Part shown: one piece after another, positions 55,301 through 64,000 of the stretch
Numbering within the stretch: position 1 is the first letter of the stretch
Layout of the letters: the number at the start of each line of letters is the position of its first letter
Assembly: GCA_964019415.1 (NCBI GenBank)
Contig: OZ025888.1
Span: forward strand, 4,102,536-4,166,535
Source: Ianthella basta
Lineage: Eukaryota; Porifera; Demospongiae; Verongiida; Ianthellidae
Reading direction: 5' to 3'
Length of the DNA: 64,000 nt
Made by a program: the position numbers and the translations under genes
Notes under the pieces: model-generated
The model's input: the letters and a program-made list of their open reading frames with translations, nothing else
What the model was told of the DNA's origin: nothing
The model's database searches: none

Positions 55301-58300
55301 ACATGCCTTAATGAGTGCCATACAAAAGTAGTCTAGTACATGTACAGTACTTACTATACCACTAGTACTGTATGTGTTCCTATTGGTTAGTGTACATCCA
55401 AGGTGATAGCTGCTGGTCCACTAACGGATGTATATGACAACTGTCATTTGTTTCCCCACAATTGTGATTGGAGATTTCCTTGTGTTGTAGGCACAGTCAT
55501 AAAATCGGCATTCCCCAGGATTATCGAATGAACGATATATGGTGTCACTATTTTGAAGGTACTTTTCTGGACTTCCCTTGTCAATTACTATCCCCACGAG
55601 ACGTCTGTCTCCACCAGTTATATGAGCACTTGGAGCTGGTGGTTTGCCAAATGAATGTGCTCTGTTTGTACATGTGTCCACAACTTGCTTTGGCTCCACC
55701 AGCACTCCTCCTGTCCAGTCGTGGTCAATGTTCCAGTTGAACCATCCTTTGTAGGCCCACACCACGTTCTTGTTGTGGTAACCTGCTATCATCATCTCTG
55801 TTGGCTGAAAGTGTCCCTTATTTGGTATGTTGCACCATCCTGCATTTCTGCCTGAAACCTGATGAGCACCCCACTAGTAGAATGAGCAGTCTGCTAGGAT
55901 TATCAACTGACAGGATATGCAGTATTCTGCTCCATTAAGCATAATGAAGTTGAGGTTACTGAGGTCCACTGACCTCATTACTGACTGACATCATTACTGA
56001 GGCCTGTCATGGTGTGTCGATGAGCTGCATCTGCAACCATGACTGGAGAATAGTGGATCCATATTAAACTCATTGAATAACAAGTTAACTCATGACACTG
56101 ACACGGGCATGAGGAGTTTCTCCTCAGTCTCCGTCATGCAGTGACAATGTTGAAGAGTGCATGCTGTGTGTTTTGACCATGATCTCATGTGCATACAGGG
56201 AGTTCACCACATATCTGATGAAAATTTGTTTTGCTGATTAGATTACATAGATATTCCTGTTATTGTATGTGTCAACATGTTTTCTGCCTTGTGTTAGTGT
56301 CAGTGTCAGAAGAGAAATGAATTTCAAGTCCCCCTCACTGTACTTTGTCCTTGTTGAGGTCATGCAAGTTCCAGTCCTAATGGCACCCGCCCACTCACAA
56401 CACAAACACACACTATTGTACCTTGCCTTGTTATTGTCACCATTCAAAGTGGCTTAGAGTCACCTGTTTCCACTTCAGTAGCTTTTGCAACACATCTATG
56501 TTATAGCACCAATGTACTGGAGAAAACATACACTGATCAGTGATAAAACACTTGAGTTATAGTTAATGTTTTGTCTCAATAAACTATGCATTTAACAATA
56601 AACTTTCTATCCATTAAAGTTTTGCACCCTTTCTCTCTCCAGTCTCAGGTCTACAAGTTCCGCCTGGAGGATCTTCCTTCAGATCCCTCCTCAGCTGAAA
56701 GTGCTGCTGCAGTGCTAGCTGTGCAGCGCTACTGTGGTGTATGGCCTCTCATCAATGATACATACAGCCTGGCTCCACAGTGGCTCAAGCGTAGGTACGG
56801 AGTAGGGAAGGTGGCAGTGGTGTCAGCAAAGGTGAGCCCCTACCTCTGTGAGTGGTTGTCACTCACTGCTGGACAGTTCATACTCTCACTGCGTGCATGT
56901 AAAACTGGAGTACGTACGTGTCCTAGTGACTAGCAATTCTTCATCATGCATTACATTGTCTAATGCTTTAAGCAGTAACAGAGATAATGCACATACTGTA
57001 GCTGTGGCCAATGACATAAGTATTATTGTACAGTACAATGGAAGGGTAACAATAATTTGTTTGCCAGTGAATCATTTAATCAACACAACGTAACTACTGT
57101 AGGCCGCGCTAAAGTGATGTGATTAGTGATATTTCCTGATGCTAGATTACATCACAATTTTGTGTGGCCTGAATTGTACAGATCCCTATTTCACGAAAAA
57201 AATTACACTTTGTGCCATTGCAAAGTTTTATTTTGTTTACCATCGCAACAGGATCTGTTAGAAACTATTGGTGCTAAGTAGCTAGCAGGGAAGAGGGTTC
57301 ACTAACTACTGTATGTTATGCAAACTTGCAATAACATCAACAATGTCAGCTGAAGTAGTCCATGGGTTGCACTGATGCTTTACACACATTAGACAACAAA
57401 GCCATTGTGCACATATCTCATGTACATACAGCAGAATGACTTCTTGGTTCTGCCTCAGATCAGTGACGTCAATGACATATCCAGTAAACTAGAACTCAAG
57501 TACTGTACATACCTGCAGCTAGAGGTGCCAAGTGCTATTTGCACAGATGCACAAGTACATGTGCAACACACACACATACACAATATTACCTTCATTCCCC
57601 TCCCATTCCTTCCTTTCCAGAGCCCCCTCCTACAGAAGAAGCTGACTGACTGTCTCAGTGAGGGTCTCCCTCTGGTTGTGGTAGACATTGAAGGTCCTGA
57701 CCTACTTCACAGCAGAGAGCTGTCCGTCATGCTGGGGACCAGGGGGAAGATAAGCAGTGCAAGAGCAAGCGGAAAGAAGCACAAGATAAAAGTAGGTAGC
57801 TTCAGACATTTAAGGGCATGAAGGCATACCAATTCAAGTCTCTTCTGCTAAAGACCTTGTGAAGGTGTAGATATCCATGAGGTGGACAGCCCTTGATTAT
57901 AGTGGTTGGTGACAGCACTAGATTCAACAGCTGGGTACAGGTAAACCCAAACAGTTCTAATCCTCCCTCCAGCTAGCTGGGATGTTTCTTGGTGGTTCTT
58001 TGCCTACATGTAATCAGATTGCTATGGTACAGACACATGCATACGTACATGCACACACCTTCATCCCATCCACCGCTGACACAGCCACACCTTTATTCCT
58101 TCTTTGTTGGACTGTTCTGCTATTGCCATTTATACTTGACTATAGATTGGAGAGAAGGAAGTGGAGTGTTCACCAGACTTCATGTGAGTATCATGCACTA
58201 CCACGCACTACATCACATCCCATCCCACTCCGTTAGTGCACCTATGTCAACCCATTACTGGGTCTACTCCTTACAATGTACATACATATGTATGTACTAT

Positions 58301-60024
58301 AACATTAGCAAGTTAGTTGTAACTGTAAATATTCTAATGAAAGACACGACTCAAAGGAACAGGCTAGAAAACGAAAATTTGCCATCAGTTGGCTTGGGTG
58401 GCTGACAGTCTGCGTTATACAGCTTAGGTTGTCCAGGGGTCAATACTGGCTGGTGGCACATGTCTCCTTCCTTTCCTGTTCCTTTGGGTCATGACTTTAT
58501 TTAGACTACTCAGAATACATAGATTGTGCCATTTATTCTTCCCTTACTGCACTGTTTATAACATGAAGTAATGCTCACATATTTATTATAACTGCTTACT
58601 CGCACACTTGAGACACTGCCGGTCTGTTGGTTTGGCTTAGGCTGTTCCGTATGTATGTACAGTAGCAGTTTACTGTCTCACTCATCATCATCACCATCAT
58701 TCAATAACGGCAAAATCTCCTCTGCAGGAGGTAGCCTGATATACATAAAAGTTATGGCATTATGTGTCCAAAGCGTTCATGCTCATTAGTCAAATGCTAT
58801 AGACGAGTCAGCAACTAGCTACTTAAAATTATCTGTCCACTGCATCTTTGGTCTTCCTCTAGGTCTCTTTCTTGACATTTCTTTTTCATGCACTTGCTTC
58901 ACCAATCTGTCTCACTGTCTCACTAGTGATTTGTACATGATCTCAAACCAATAGCAACTCCCATGCTGGATTAAGTTGGTACAATTGCACCTCCTCACAA
59001 TATGCGAGAGAGGGAAAATTAGTCACTGTAATAATTATGCAGTGCCTGCAGTAGGTTCCCTCTGTCATTTCTTAGGGAGAGGATGAAATTTAATCATCCC
59101 AATATCAGCTCCGTATCATTGCTCACTGATATCTCTTATGTTTCCAAGCAACTGTACAGTTCCATTTCTTTGCCATCCTTCCTTTCCTTTGAAGGCTGTA
59201 CCTTGTCACACATACTCCAGTGGCTGCACTGCCAGCAGAAGCTTCTTCCCTTGTCTGCTTGGTGGACCTCACACCCCAGCGAGCGGGTATAGAGGACTTG
59301 CTCCTGGGGCAGTTTCTGGCTGTGCAAAACATGAAGACATGCAATGACTGGCATGAGCTCCACCAGGTCAGGCATGTGGCATATGTGTGTGTATCACAGT
59401 TCGTGGAGGTATTTGTGCAACGTTGCTAGCATGCACATATTGATGTACAGTACATATGTACGTAGTACGTTCGTTAGTAGTATGTACACATGCATGCAGC
59501 TGGGATTGTACACACAACTCTGTCATACAAAGTGCATGCTTGTGTATCCACAAACACATACAGTGATACACTCACACTCATACAAAAACACCTACTGTAA
59601 TATATGAATGTGCTCCTATGCACAGACATACTGGACAGCCTGCGTATACGCATATATATATATATATCTTGTAGTTTCATTGTTTAAGTTACTGCATCTA
59701 CTCCGTTATTTCTTAAAGTGCAGTGAAGCATTCTCCACTATGAGCACTGATAGAAGGCATTACATGTTACCTCTTTTGTTGCAGCGAGTGTACAAGGACT
59801 CATTGGAACTAGTGAAATTTGAAGATGAAATGCTGCAGATTTTGTCTTCTGGAAGACAGCCAGATGACCCTGAAGTGGCCAAAGCACTGATGAGCCTGAA
59901 CAAGAGCCATGAAGAAGCTAATGAGAGGTACATACAGTACATTGAGGCTACACATGGACATGAACACAGAAGTAGAACACACACGCACACACACACGCAC
60001 ACACACGCACACACACACACACAC

Positions 60025-60088
<64 letters not shown>

Positions 60089-60792
60089 TCAAGCTCAAGT
60101 TGTCCTTACTATGCACTAAATGTGTATTCTGCATATGTACAGTCTCGTGCGATGTCAGTCCACACTGAGCAAGATGGAAAGCTATACACTCAGTGTGGTG
60201 CGGTTACTAGCTCGACGTGCAGCTGTGATCATGGAGTGTGTCTGCTGCATGAGCCACCTGAACCCAATGTACAGAGCCTGCTACGAACAAGTGGCCGTGC
60301 CAATGATCAACTTCACAGGGCAGATCAGAAGGTGCATAGTATGGTGTGGTGCCTTACTGTGTCCGAGCTGCTGCAAGTGCTCTGTAGTTTGTGTGTTTAA
60401 GTGCACTTGTCTACTTTCTGGCTATCTCTATATGCTTCCCTGTCTACTGTATGCAGTTAGTACCTACTTTTGTATATGCATATATACAGTACTGTACCTA
60501 CATAATTTATGTATAATACGTATGTACTGTTGTACTTATGTATGTACAGGCATACATGTGTCTAGTTACATCTGTTCGTCTGTATGTAGTAAATGGCCTT
60601 ATTCTGTCTGCCTATGATCCATTAAATTGTCTCTCTCTTTCCAATGCGTGTAGAACCAACAGTGACAAGGAAGCAGTTGGAAGATTAACCACAGCTGGCC
60701 ACAACCTCTTTGTTCAGAGCTACAGTGAAGCAGACCAGCTGATTTTCAGCACTACACTAGCACTTGAGGTACAAGCACCCACCACAAGGGTG

Positions 60793-60876
<84 letters not shown>

Positions 60877-63800
60877 AATGTGTCTACATAAGCATGAGAT
60901 ATTGTCTTCTTTCTTGTTCTTTGTATCCAGATTGAATGCAGTGAGGGGCGCGTCTTGCCTAATGAGAGGGAGTTCCTCGTTGAACCTCATCTTGGCCTTG
61001 AGTATTCAGTGAGAGGTGTGACCCCAATATTGCCAGGTGGGAGCAGCATTGACTTCTCTGGCCAGGGGTGGCTCAGTTTTGGAAAGAAGCCTTTTGATTG
61101 GCTCTCAGACAACCGGTGGAAGCAGTTACTTGTAAGTGGGGATTGTACATCATCAGATGTTCCTACTGGCATGTGTGGATAGCACACAGATGCCATTTGT
61201 ACATGCAGGTAGTGCATGTGCCCTATCCTACATTACAACATGCTGCAGCCTTCCATGATTCCTCTTGTCTACTGTTCCTCACTCACCCACAGCTTCTGGC
61301 AACACACTTCTCTTGGATGCACTCCATCTTGCACTCAATGAGCAGGGAAGGAAAGGAGGCAGCGTGGAGGAACCTTGGAGAGAGCCATGCCCCTGAGATA
61401 CTCTTGGTGGCCGGCAACTTCCCTGGAGGGGACAAGTAAGCTTACACTACAATACATCCATACCCCATACAAACTGTGTGACCAGAACATGTTGCTCTGA
61501 TTCTGACTGGGACTGTACCTTAATCGACTATGCTGTGTGAATGTGCATGGACAATATCTTCCTCTTGCTTGTGTTGCCCACCACCTCCTTGCATGCAAAC
61601 AGCCCTCCCTATACCTCCCTCTGCACAGGCTGACCCCCATTCAGCAGCTTCTCCTCTTGAGGGCACTGCGGCCCGAGAGGCTTGCCCAGTGCTTGACTGC
61701 CTTTTGCTCCAGGGTACTCAACAGGACAAGCAAGAGGTGGGACAGAGTGGGGAGAGGGGAAGAAGGATGAGAAGTGTTTGTTGAATTCTGTGGAACCATA
61801 GAACAAATATCTATAGTGGAACCTGTTTAAAGTGTCAATGTATTACGAAGCTAACTCTCTGATATGCCAGGTGAAGGAGGTCCCATTGTTGACCAAATGA
61901 GACAGGCTCTATCCATTAACTGCACTTCCACTGTGCCTATCATGGCAGCTAAGCAGAGCTCAGTGCATCTGGTGCATATATGTGCAGCTACATGTCGTTC
62001 ACCATGCTATTACACTATGTAAAACACACATCCACTGTGTTGCATACATCATTCCTTTATGTATTGTTTCTCACATCACTCTCACAGAACATGGCTGGAC
62101 AACACAGTGGACCTTTCCAGCATTGTGAAGACAATCAATCCGAAGCAGGCTATTCTTCTGCTCTTCAAAGAAGACCCAGGTCTGGTGCTGCCACAGCTCA
62201 GCCTCACTGCTGAGCGGCTAAAGACAATCCTGCATGTGGTAAACGTGTTTGGTGACCAGGTGGACTTAGGGCAAGTGAAGACCCGAATCTCATTATCCAT
62301 TGAGAAGGTGAGTGTGTTAAGAATCTTCACCAACATGTGTAGAGTTGCACACAGGCCAAGGAATGTACTACAGTGGAACCTGTGTAATATAATGGTTAAT
62401 GTATATATAGCTCTCTATTTGACCTTGAACTGAACACAATGGAAAGATGCCACAAGTCAACATTTTCCTGCATACAGTATTAGTGGACTGTTCTGTGAGC
62501 TCTTCTGTTAACTGGCTAAGGAGATAGTTGCAGCTTACCATCGTTTCAGCACCATAGCTTATGTACTCTGACACGACTGAAGTAACACATTGTATGTTGT
62601 CACTTATGTAGGGACACTGGCTGCTATTTCACTGTGTTCACACCTCCAAGCTGTTAATGAAGGAGCTTCCCCACTTGCTGCAAGACGTCCGCCAGCAGGT
62701 AGCTGGCACAAATTCCGATACCTCTTTCCGTCTGTGGCTTTCCTCTGACGTCTCATCAGTACTGCCTGTCACAGTCGTTCTCTCCACCACCAAGCTCATG
62801 ATGGATTCACCAGTGGTAAGCAAGGAAGAAGCACTGGCCCCACCCACTGGGGTCACATGACATGATAACACCAAATGCTTCCAAAAGTGTTAATCAATAC
62901 TCATACTCATGCATGATTGCTTCATTTCAAACTTGTGTTCACATTTGGATTGTTCCATTTGGGGATTTGTTCATAGTTTGAATATACTGTGTTGGGATGC
63001 ACAAATTGTGATTCCACTAGCTGAAGCGATTTTGATGTGATGGGAAGCCCGTGTCTTTTTATATCAACCTGCACTTGTATAGAAGGATAATTTGCTAGCA
63101 TCTTCAATTTGGATGGACCATGTAAGATGATGTAATGGTAGCTTCAAGTGTAGACTCCTAACTGTGATGATTTGGGAGTGTGTGTATCATCTTCAATGCT
63201 TTCGGCTTGTCTACTTGTTAACTTCCTCTCACTTTGATATCTACAACTTCACACAACCTCCTGCATGCCCCTCTACTCCCCTAAATCTCACCTCCTTAAC
63301 ACACTCTTCACTTTCCTCTCTCCAATGTATTCTTAGTCTCTTCCACTGAGTTTGCTGCACAGCCTAAGTAGCACTGCTGGAGACCTGATACAAGGCAACA
63401 TGCGACAAGACTGGCTCCCACTCCTCCACAACCTAGCGATGCTGCATGCCATGATGCGAAACAGGGCCATTGTGTACCCTCACGCTTGGACCGGGCAGTA
63501 CAAGTGGGGATACCAACAGCTCAGAGTGAGTGGGAACCATAAGGATGGGAGTTACAGGACTGAGAGATGGTGACACTGTGTACTTTACTAGCAGTGAGGG
63601 GAGAATTTTGACCATATTATGTATAGCCCTACCTAGCTAATGGCATGCTTAGAGCACTCAACTTGGATGTAGACAACAAGAATAGCGAGAGGATTGGGAG
63701 ATGACAATGCACAGTGCCTTGTGAATGAGCATATGTACCTATTGCTTGATGCATGTGCTGTATGTGTTTTGCAAAGTAGCACTTACATGTCCAGATGGCT

Positions 63801-64000
63801 ATTTGAACAGGTGTTTGCCTATTGTGCCAATTACAGTGCATTGTTTGTGCTTTAACGTACGTACGTATATATAGTGGTGGATAGTGTTCTTCTAATGAAA
63901 GTGTTGAATCGGATCGCTAGCTGTACCTGGTGTCTTCTCCTCTCTTCTCATGTGGGTTGGGCCGGATCTCACTACTATTCCTCCTCCTCTTTCAGGATAT
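43874..64000 (+). CDS. Dynein heavy-chain-like protein, AAA3 to AAA6 (partial both ends)
   Basis: Exons read: 43874-43968, 44516-44668, 44916-44990, 45167-45340, 45702-45983, 46135-46292, 46626-46812, 47153-47260, 48022-48161, 48728-48859, 49227-51261, 56643-56831, 57432-57524 (approximate), 57621-57791, 58146-58183, 59195-59366, 59785-59927, 60143-60331, 60654-60768, 60931-61131, 61293-61435, 61629-61736, 62088-62307, 62612-62815, 63337-63525 and 63996 onward. Phases agree throughout, giving about 1,900 residues. Diagnostic pieces are MNWFIDDLHLP (AAA3 Walker B), HYLFSLRHVAAHFQG, the stalk coiled coils, LTPIQQLLLLRALRPERL and FRLWLSSD (AAA6). It should be a cytoplasmic or ciliary motor or motor-like protein. 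The degenerate AAA4 P-loop suggests the divergent DNHD1 class rather than an ordinary axonemal chain. The last exon is cut by the window edge. The N-terminal half is not present upstream. Confidence 0.85.
46571..46620. repeat. CT microsatellite at a dynein 3' splice site
   Basis: Twenty-five CT units run straight into GTCAG at 46621-46625, the acceptor of the AAA4 exon. On the transcript the repeat forms the polypyrimidine tract. Confidence 0.95.
47363..47778. mobile_element. MITE in dynein intron, ACAT target duplication
   Basis: The 416 bp element starts GAGCGGATTTGACACAAGG and ends with the complement (CTTTTGTCAAATCTGCTC); terminal inverted repeats are about 30 bp. ACAT flanks both ends (47359-47362 and 47779-47782). 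It is CpG-richer than the host intron and has no long open frame, so it is a non-autonomous DNA element of unassigned superfamily. Confidence 0.75.
48466..48621. mobile_element. Pogo/mariner-like MITE, copy 2
   Basis: The 156 bp element is flanked by TA on both sides (48464-48465 and 48622-48623), starting CAGTGAAACCTGTAAG and ending with the complement-type CAAGTTCCACTG. Its middle shares GGGGCCAGGGAGGCTGGCTG with copy 1 at 30.55 kb. It lies in the intron between the exons at 48022 and 48728. Similar ends near 61,819 and 62,372 may be further fragments. Confidence 0.75.
49227..51261 (+). other. Dynein stalk exon (678 codons)
   Basis: One 2,035-base exon covers the end of AAA4, both stalk coiled coils and the microtubule-binding tip. 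It opens VILSECVTAVHTLVLQETAH, then has an acidic insert with TEEEEEAEEG. Coiled coil 1 starts near LTNALDALEKISKDVESLKQ. The tip begins KTLNNPPVLVGVAMDMIIRL (in dyneins LKSFGxPPxxVxxVxxAVxxL), but a serine/lysine-rich segment (GKRSTSKGKRSAPSTVSSLQ) separates it from WSKIQLAIGDTQRFLDLLHS. Then follow RAARYTSEALGLLCSYV and coiled coil 2 up to LSAAFVAYAAAL, which enters AAA5. The acidic and basic inserts are unusual for axonemal chains. No introns interrupt it. Confidence 0.85.
51434..51499. repeat. Single arm of the 33.4 kb hairpin element
   Basis: AGAAAGGGTTGG through GACGTTTCGACCAG matches 33429-33494, then stops where R1 sequence begins. The hairpin element was cut off by, or used as the target for, the R1 insertion. 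Confidence 0.75.
51490..51935. repeat. Repeat R1, copy 3 (direct-repeat arrangement)
   Basis: Two direct copies of about 155 bp (51496-51650 and 51778-51932, both with CTGGTCCGGTTCACTGCCAT and CACCATGGTACATAGACCAT) flank the inverted middle block seen in copies 1 and 2 (GGCTCTGGATAGAGCCCACC). This copy is in the opposite orientation to copies 1 and 2 for the middle block. Confidence 0.75.
52291..52368. repeat. CA microsatellite
   Basis: Thirty-nine uninterrupted CA units lie about 270 bp beyond the stop of the antisense fibrinogen-like gene. Confidence 0.95.
52641..54024 (-). CDS. Secreted fibrinogen-like (FReD-type) protein, nested in dynein intron
   Basis: Four - strand exons, 54024-53866, 53819-53689, 53559-53403 and 53186-52641, join in consistent phases to about 330 residues. 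Residues 1-23 form a signal peptide (KKTFFLLVLAVSASA). A cysteine-containing module follows (ACTSSNAGEMWKAGGGAQVD, VCQNNKWIPYE), then CSGRPQSGTYWINM and, across the last intron, VYCDMGLDGGGWTMVW. CDM..GGGW is the fibrinogen-domain start, here after the usual SGxYWI motif. The C-terminal part (GWFNWNIDHDWTGGVLVEP, ending QMTVVIYIR) diverges from vertebrate fibrinogens. It is likely an extracellular lectin-like or matrix protein; ligand unknown. It is antisense to its host gene and seems intact. Confidence 0.82.
54598..54855. repeat. Repeat R1, copy 4 (perfect fold-back)
   Basis: TAGCCGACCCTTTAACAGCT at 54730 pairs with the inverted AGTGACCAGTGGTTCTGTTG and TAAAGGGTCGGCTATAG at 54795-54835, around a centre near 54,775. 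The outer block GATGGTCCATGTACTATGGT matches the other copies. It lies 570 bp from the start of the antisense gene, in its likely upstream region. Confidence 0.75.
55421..55858 (-). pseudogene. 5'-truncated second copy of the fibrinogen-like last exon
   Basis: The - strand sequence from about 55858 (AGWCNIPNKGHFQPTEMMIA) to the stop at 55421 (MTVVIYIR) matches the C-terminal 145 or so residues of the complete gene. The GGGW half of the exon and exons 1-3 are missing. The surviving frame is open and carries many replacement changes (TNRAHSFGKPPAPSAHITGG), so it may once have been longer. Shared 3' flank (ACTAACGGATGTATATGACA) shows that the duplication extended past the stop. Confidence 0.8.
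56643..59366 (+). other. Dynein AAA5 and start of AAA5-AAA6 linker
   Basis: Five exons are read: QVYKFRLEDLPSDPSSAESA, then CGVWPLINDTYSLAPQWLKR (in dyneins RWPLxIDPQxQAxxWI), QNDFLVLPQISDVNDI, LPLVVVDIEGPDLLHSREL, the 38-base micro-exon IGEKEVECSPDF (in dyneins GDKEVDYDPxF), and LYLVTHTPVAAL. The 3' end of the exon near 57432 is uncertain: GTGCCA at 57525 keeps phase, while the stronger-looking GTACTG at 57500 does not. Confidence 0.8.
58146..58183 (+). other. 38-base dynein micro-exon
   Basis: The exon is bounded by TATAG at 58141-58145 and donor GTGAGT at 58184. It encodes IGEKEVECSPDF plus two bases of the next codon, matching the invariant GxKEVxxxPxF of dynein heavy chains, and its phase joins correctly to the exon at 59195. 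It is easily missed by gene finders. Confidence 0.8.
59977..60085. repeat. CA microsatellite in dynein intron
   Basis: CA with scattered CG units, 49 bases after the donor at 59928 and about 57 bases before the acceptor at 60141, so it fills most of this intron. Confidence 0.95.
60794..60875. repeat. GT microsatellite in dynein intron
   Basis: About 40 GT units begin 25 bases after the donor at 60769 and end about 55 bases before the acceptor at 60930; they are half of this 162-base intron. Confidence 0.95.
62088..64000 (+). other. Dynein AAA6 and beginning of the C-terminal region
   Basis: Exons encode NPKQAILLLFKEDPGLVLPQ (in dyneins PLIFVLSPGxDPxxxL), GHWLLFHCVHTSKLLMKELP (in dyneins GxWVLLQNCHLxxSWM), FRLWLSSDVSSVLPVTVVLS (FRLWLTSxPxxxFPxxxLQ) and LHNLAMLHAMMRNRAIVYPH (LCFFHAxxxERxxFGPxG). 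TTCAG at 63991-63995 opens the next exon, of which only five bases are inside the window; they would continue QQLRD, as in GWNxxYxFxxxDL. Confidence 0.85.

Larger units (their letters stand above)
51262..56642 (+). other. 5.4 kb dynein intron hosting antisense genes and repeats
   Basis: This is by far the largest dynein intron seen. It contains R1 repeat copies (51480-51935, 54598-54855), a truncated hairpin arm (51434-51499), a CA microsatellite (52291-52368), the complete antisense fibrinogen-like gene (52641-54024) and its truncated copy (55421-55858). Two versions of a short repeat, CACCCCACTAGT, lie at about 54,384 and 55,868. Positions 55,930-56,640 hold nothing recognisable. Confidence 0.8.
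59785..61736 (+). other. Dynein AAA5-AAA6 linker and start of AAA6
   Basis: Six exons are read. RVYKDSLELVKFEDEMLQIL is the helical linker with LxxLExxLLxxL-type spacing. AVIMECVCCMSHLNPMYR matches the SxLxxINPMYQ motif. FDWLSDNRWKQL and FSWMHSILHSM follow, then LTPIQQLLLLRALRPERL matches LTPFQKLLLIRCLRPDK, one of the best-conserved dynein motifs. Two microsatellites lie in its introns. Confidence 0.85.

Noticed and set aside
57500-57505. GTACTG as donor of the dynein exon near 57432
   Set aside because: It breaks the phase with the next exon at 57621; GTGCCA at 57525 keeps it, though it is a weaker donor.
1-64000. CRISPR array, bacterial operon or plasmid features
   Set aside because: Spliced genes, microsatellites and eukaryotic families throughout; direct repeats are not regularly spaced.

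Overview
This is animal nuclear DNA: intron-bearing genes with GT-AG boundaries, dense small inverted-repeat transposons, long GT/CA/CT microsatellites and a dynein heavy chain. Short introns, a lineage-specific tandem receptor-like family and a sponge/cnidarian-style secreted fibrinogen-like gene make an early-branching metazoan, possibly a sponge, the best guess. The sequence alone does not fix the species.

Region 1 (about 1.7-41.9 kb) is a head-to-tail array, all on the + strand, of 11 members of one gene family, named P1-P11 here. Each complete member has two exons. Exon 1 encodes a signal peptide plus a ~120-residue ectodomain with conserved cysteines and N-glycosylation sequons. Exon 2 encodes a membrane-proximal stalk, seven predicted membrane segments and a short cytoplasmic tail that usually ends in a tyrosine-based YQAI motif. 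Eight copies look intact (P2, P3, P5, P7, P8, P9, P10, P11). P1, P4 and P6 are damaged, and at least five smaller relics lie between them, a clear birth-and-death record. I do not recognise a named family. This is the best candidate in the window for an undescribed system: a clustered set of secretory-pathway 7TM-like receptors.

The intergenic DNA of the array is mostly repeats: a 4 kb segmental duplication carrying P2 and P3, duplicated leader blocks, fold-back elements, terminal-inverted-repeat elements and hairpins with a hammerhead-like core. A broken retroelement fossil lies at 42.3-43.1 kb.

Region 2 (43.9 kb to the window end) carries 26 exons (the last cut by the edge) of a dynein heavy-chain-like protein on the + strand, from the AAA3 Walker B motif through AAA4, the stalk, AAA5 and AAA6. 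Its AAA4 P-loop is degenerate and it resembles the divergent DNHD1 class. The tail, linker, AAA1 and AAA2 are not in the window: either they lie beyond the 7TM array, making the array nested in a giant intron, or the gene is truncated or the assembly is misjoined.

A complete four-exon secreted fibrinogen-like gene lies antisense in the 5.4 kb dynein intron at 51.3-56.6 kb, with a 5'-truncated second copy of its last exon 2.6 kb away in the same intron.
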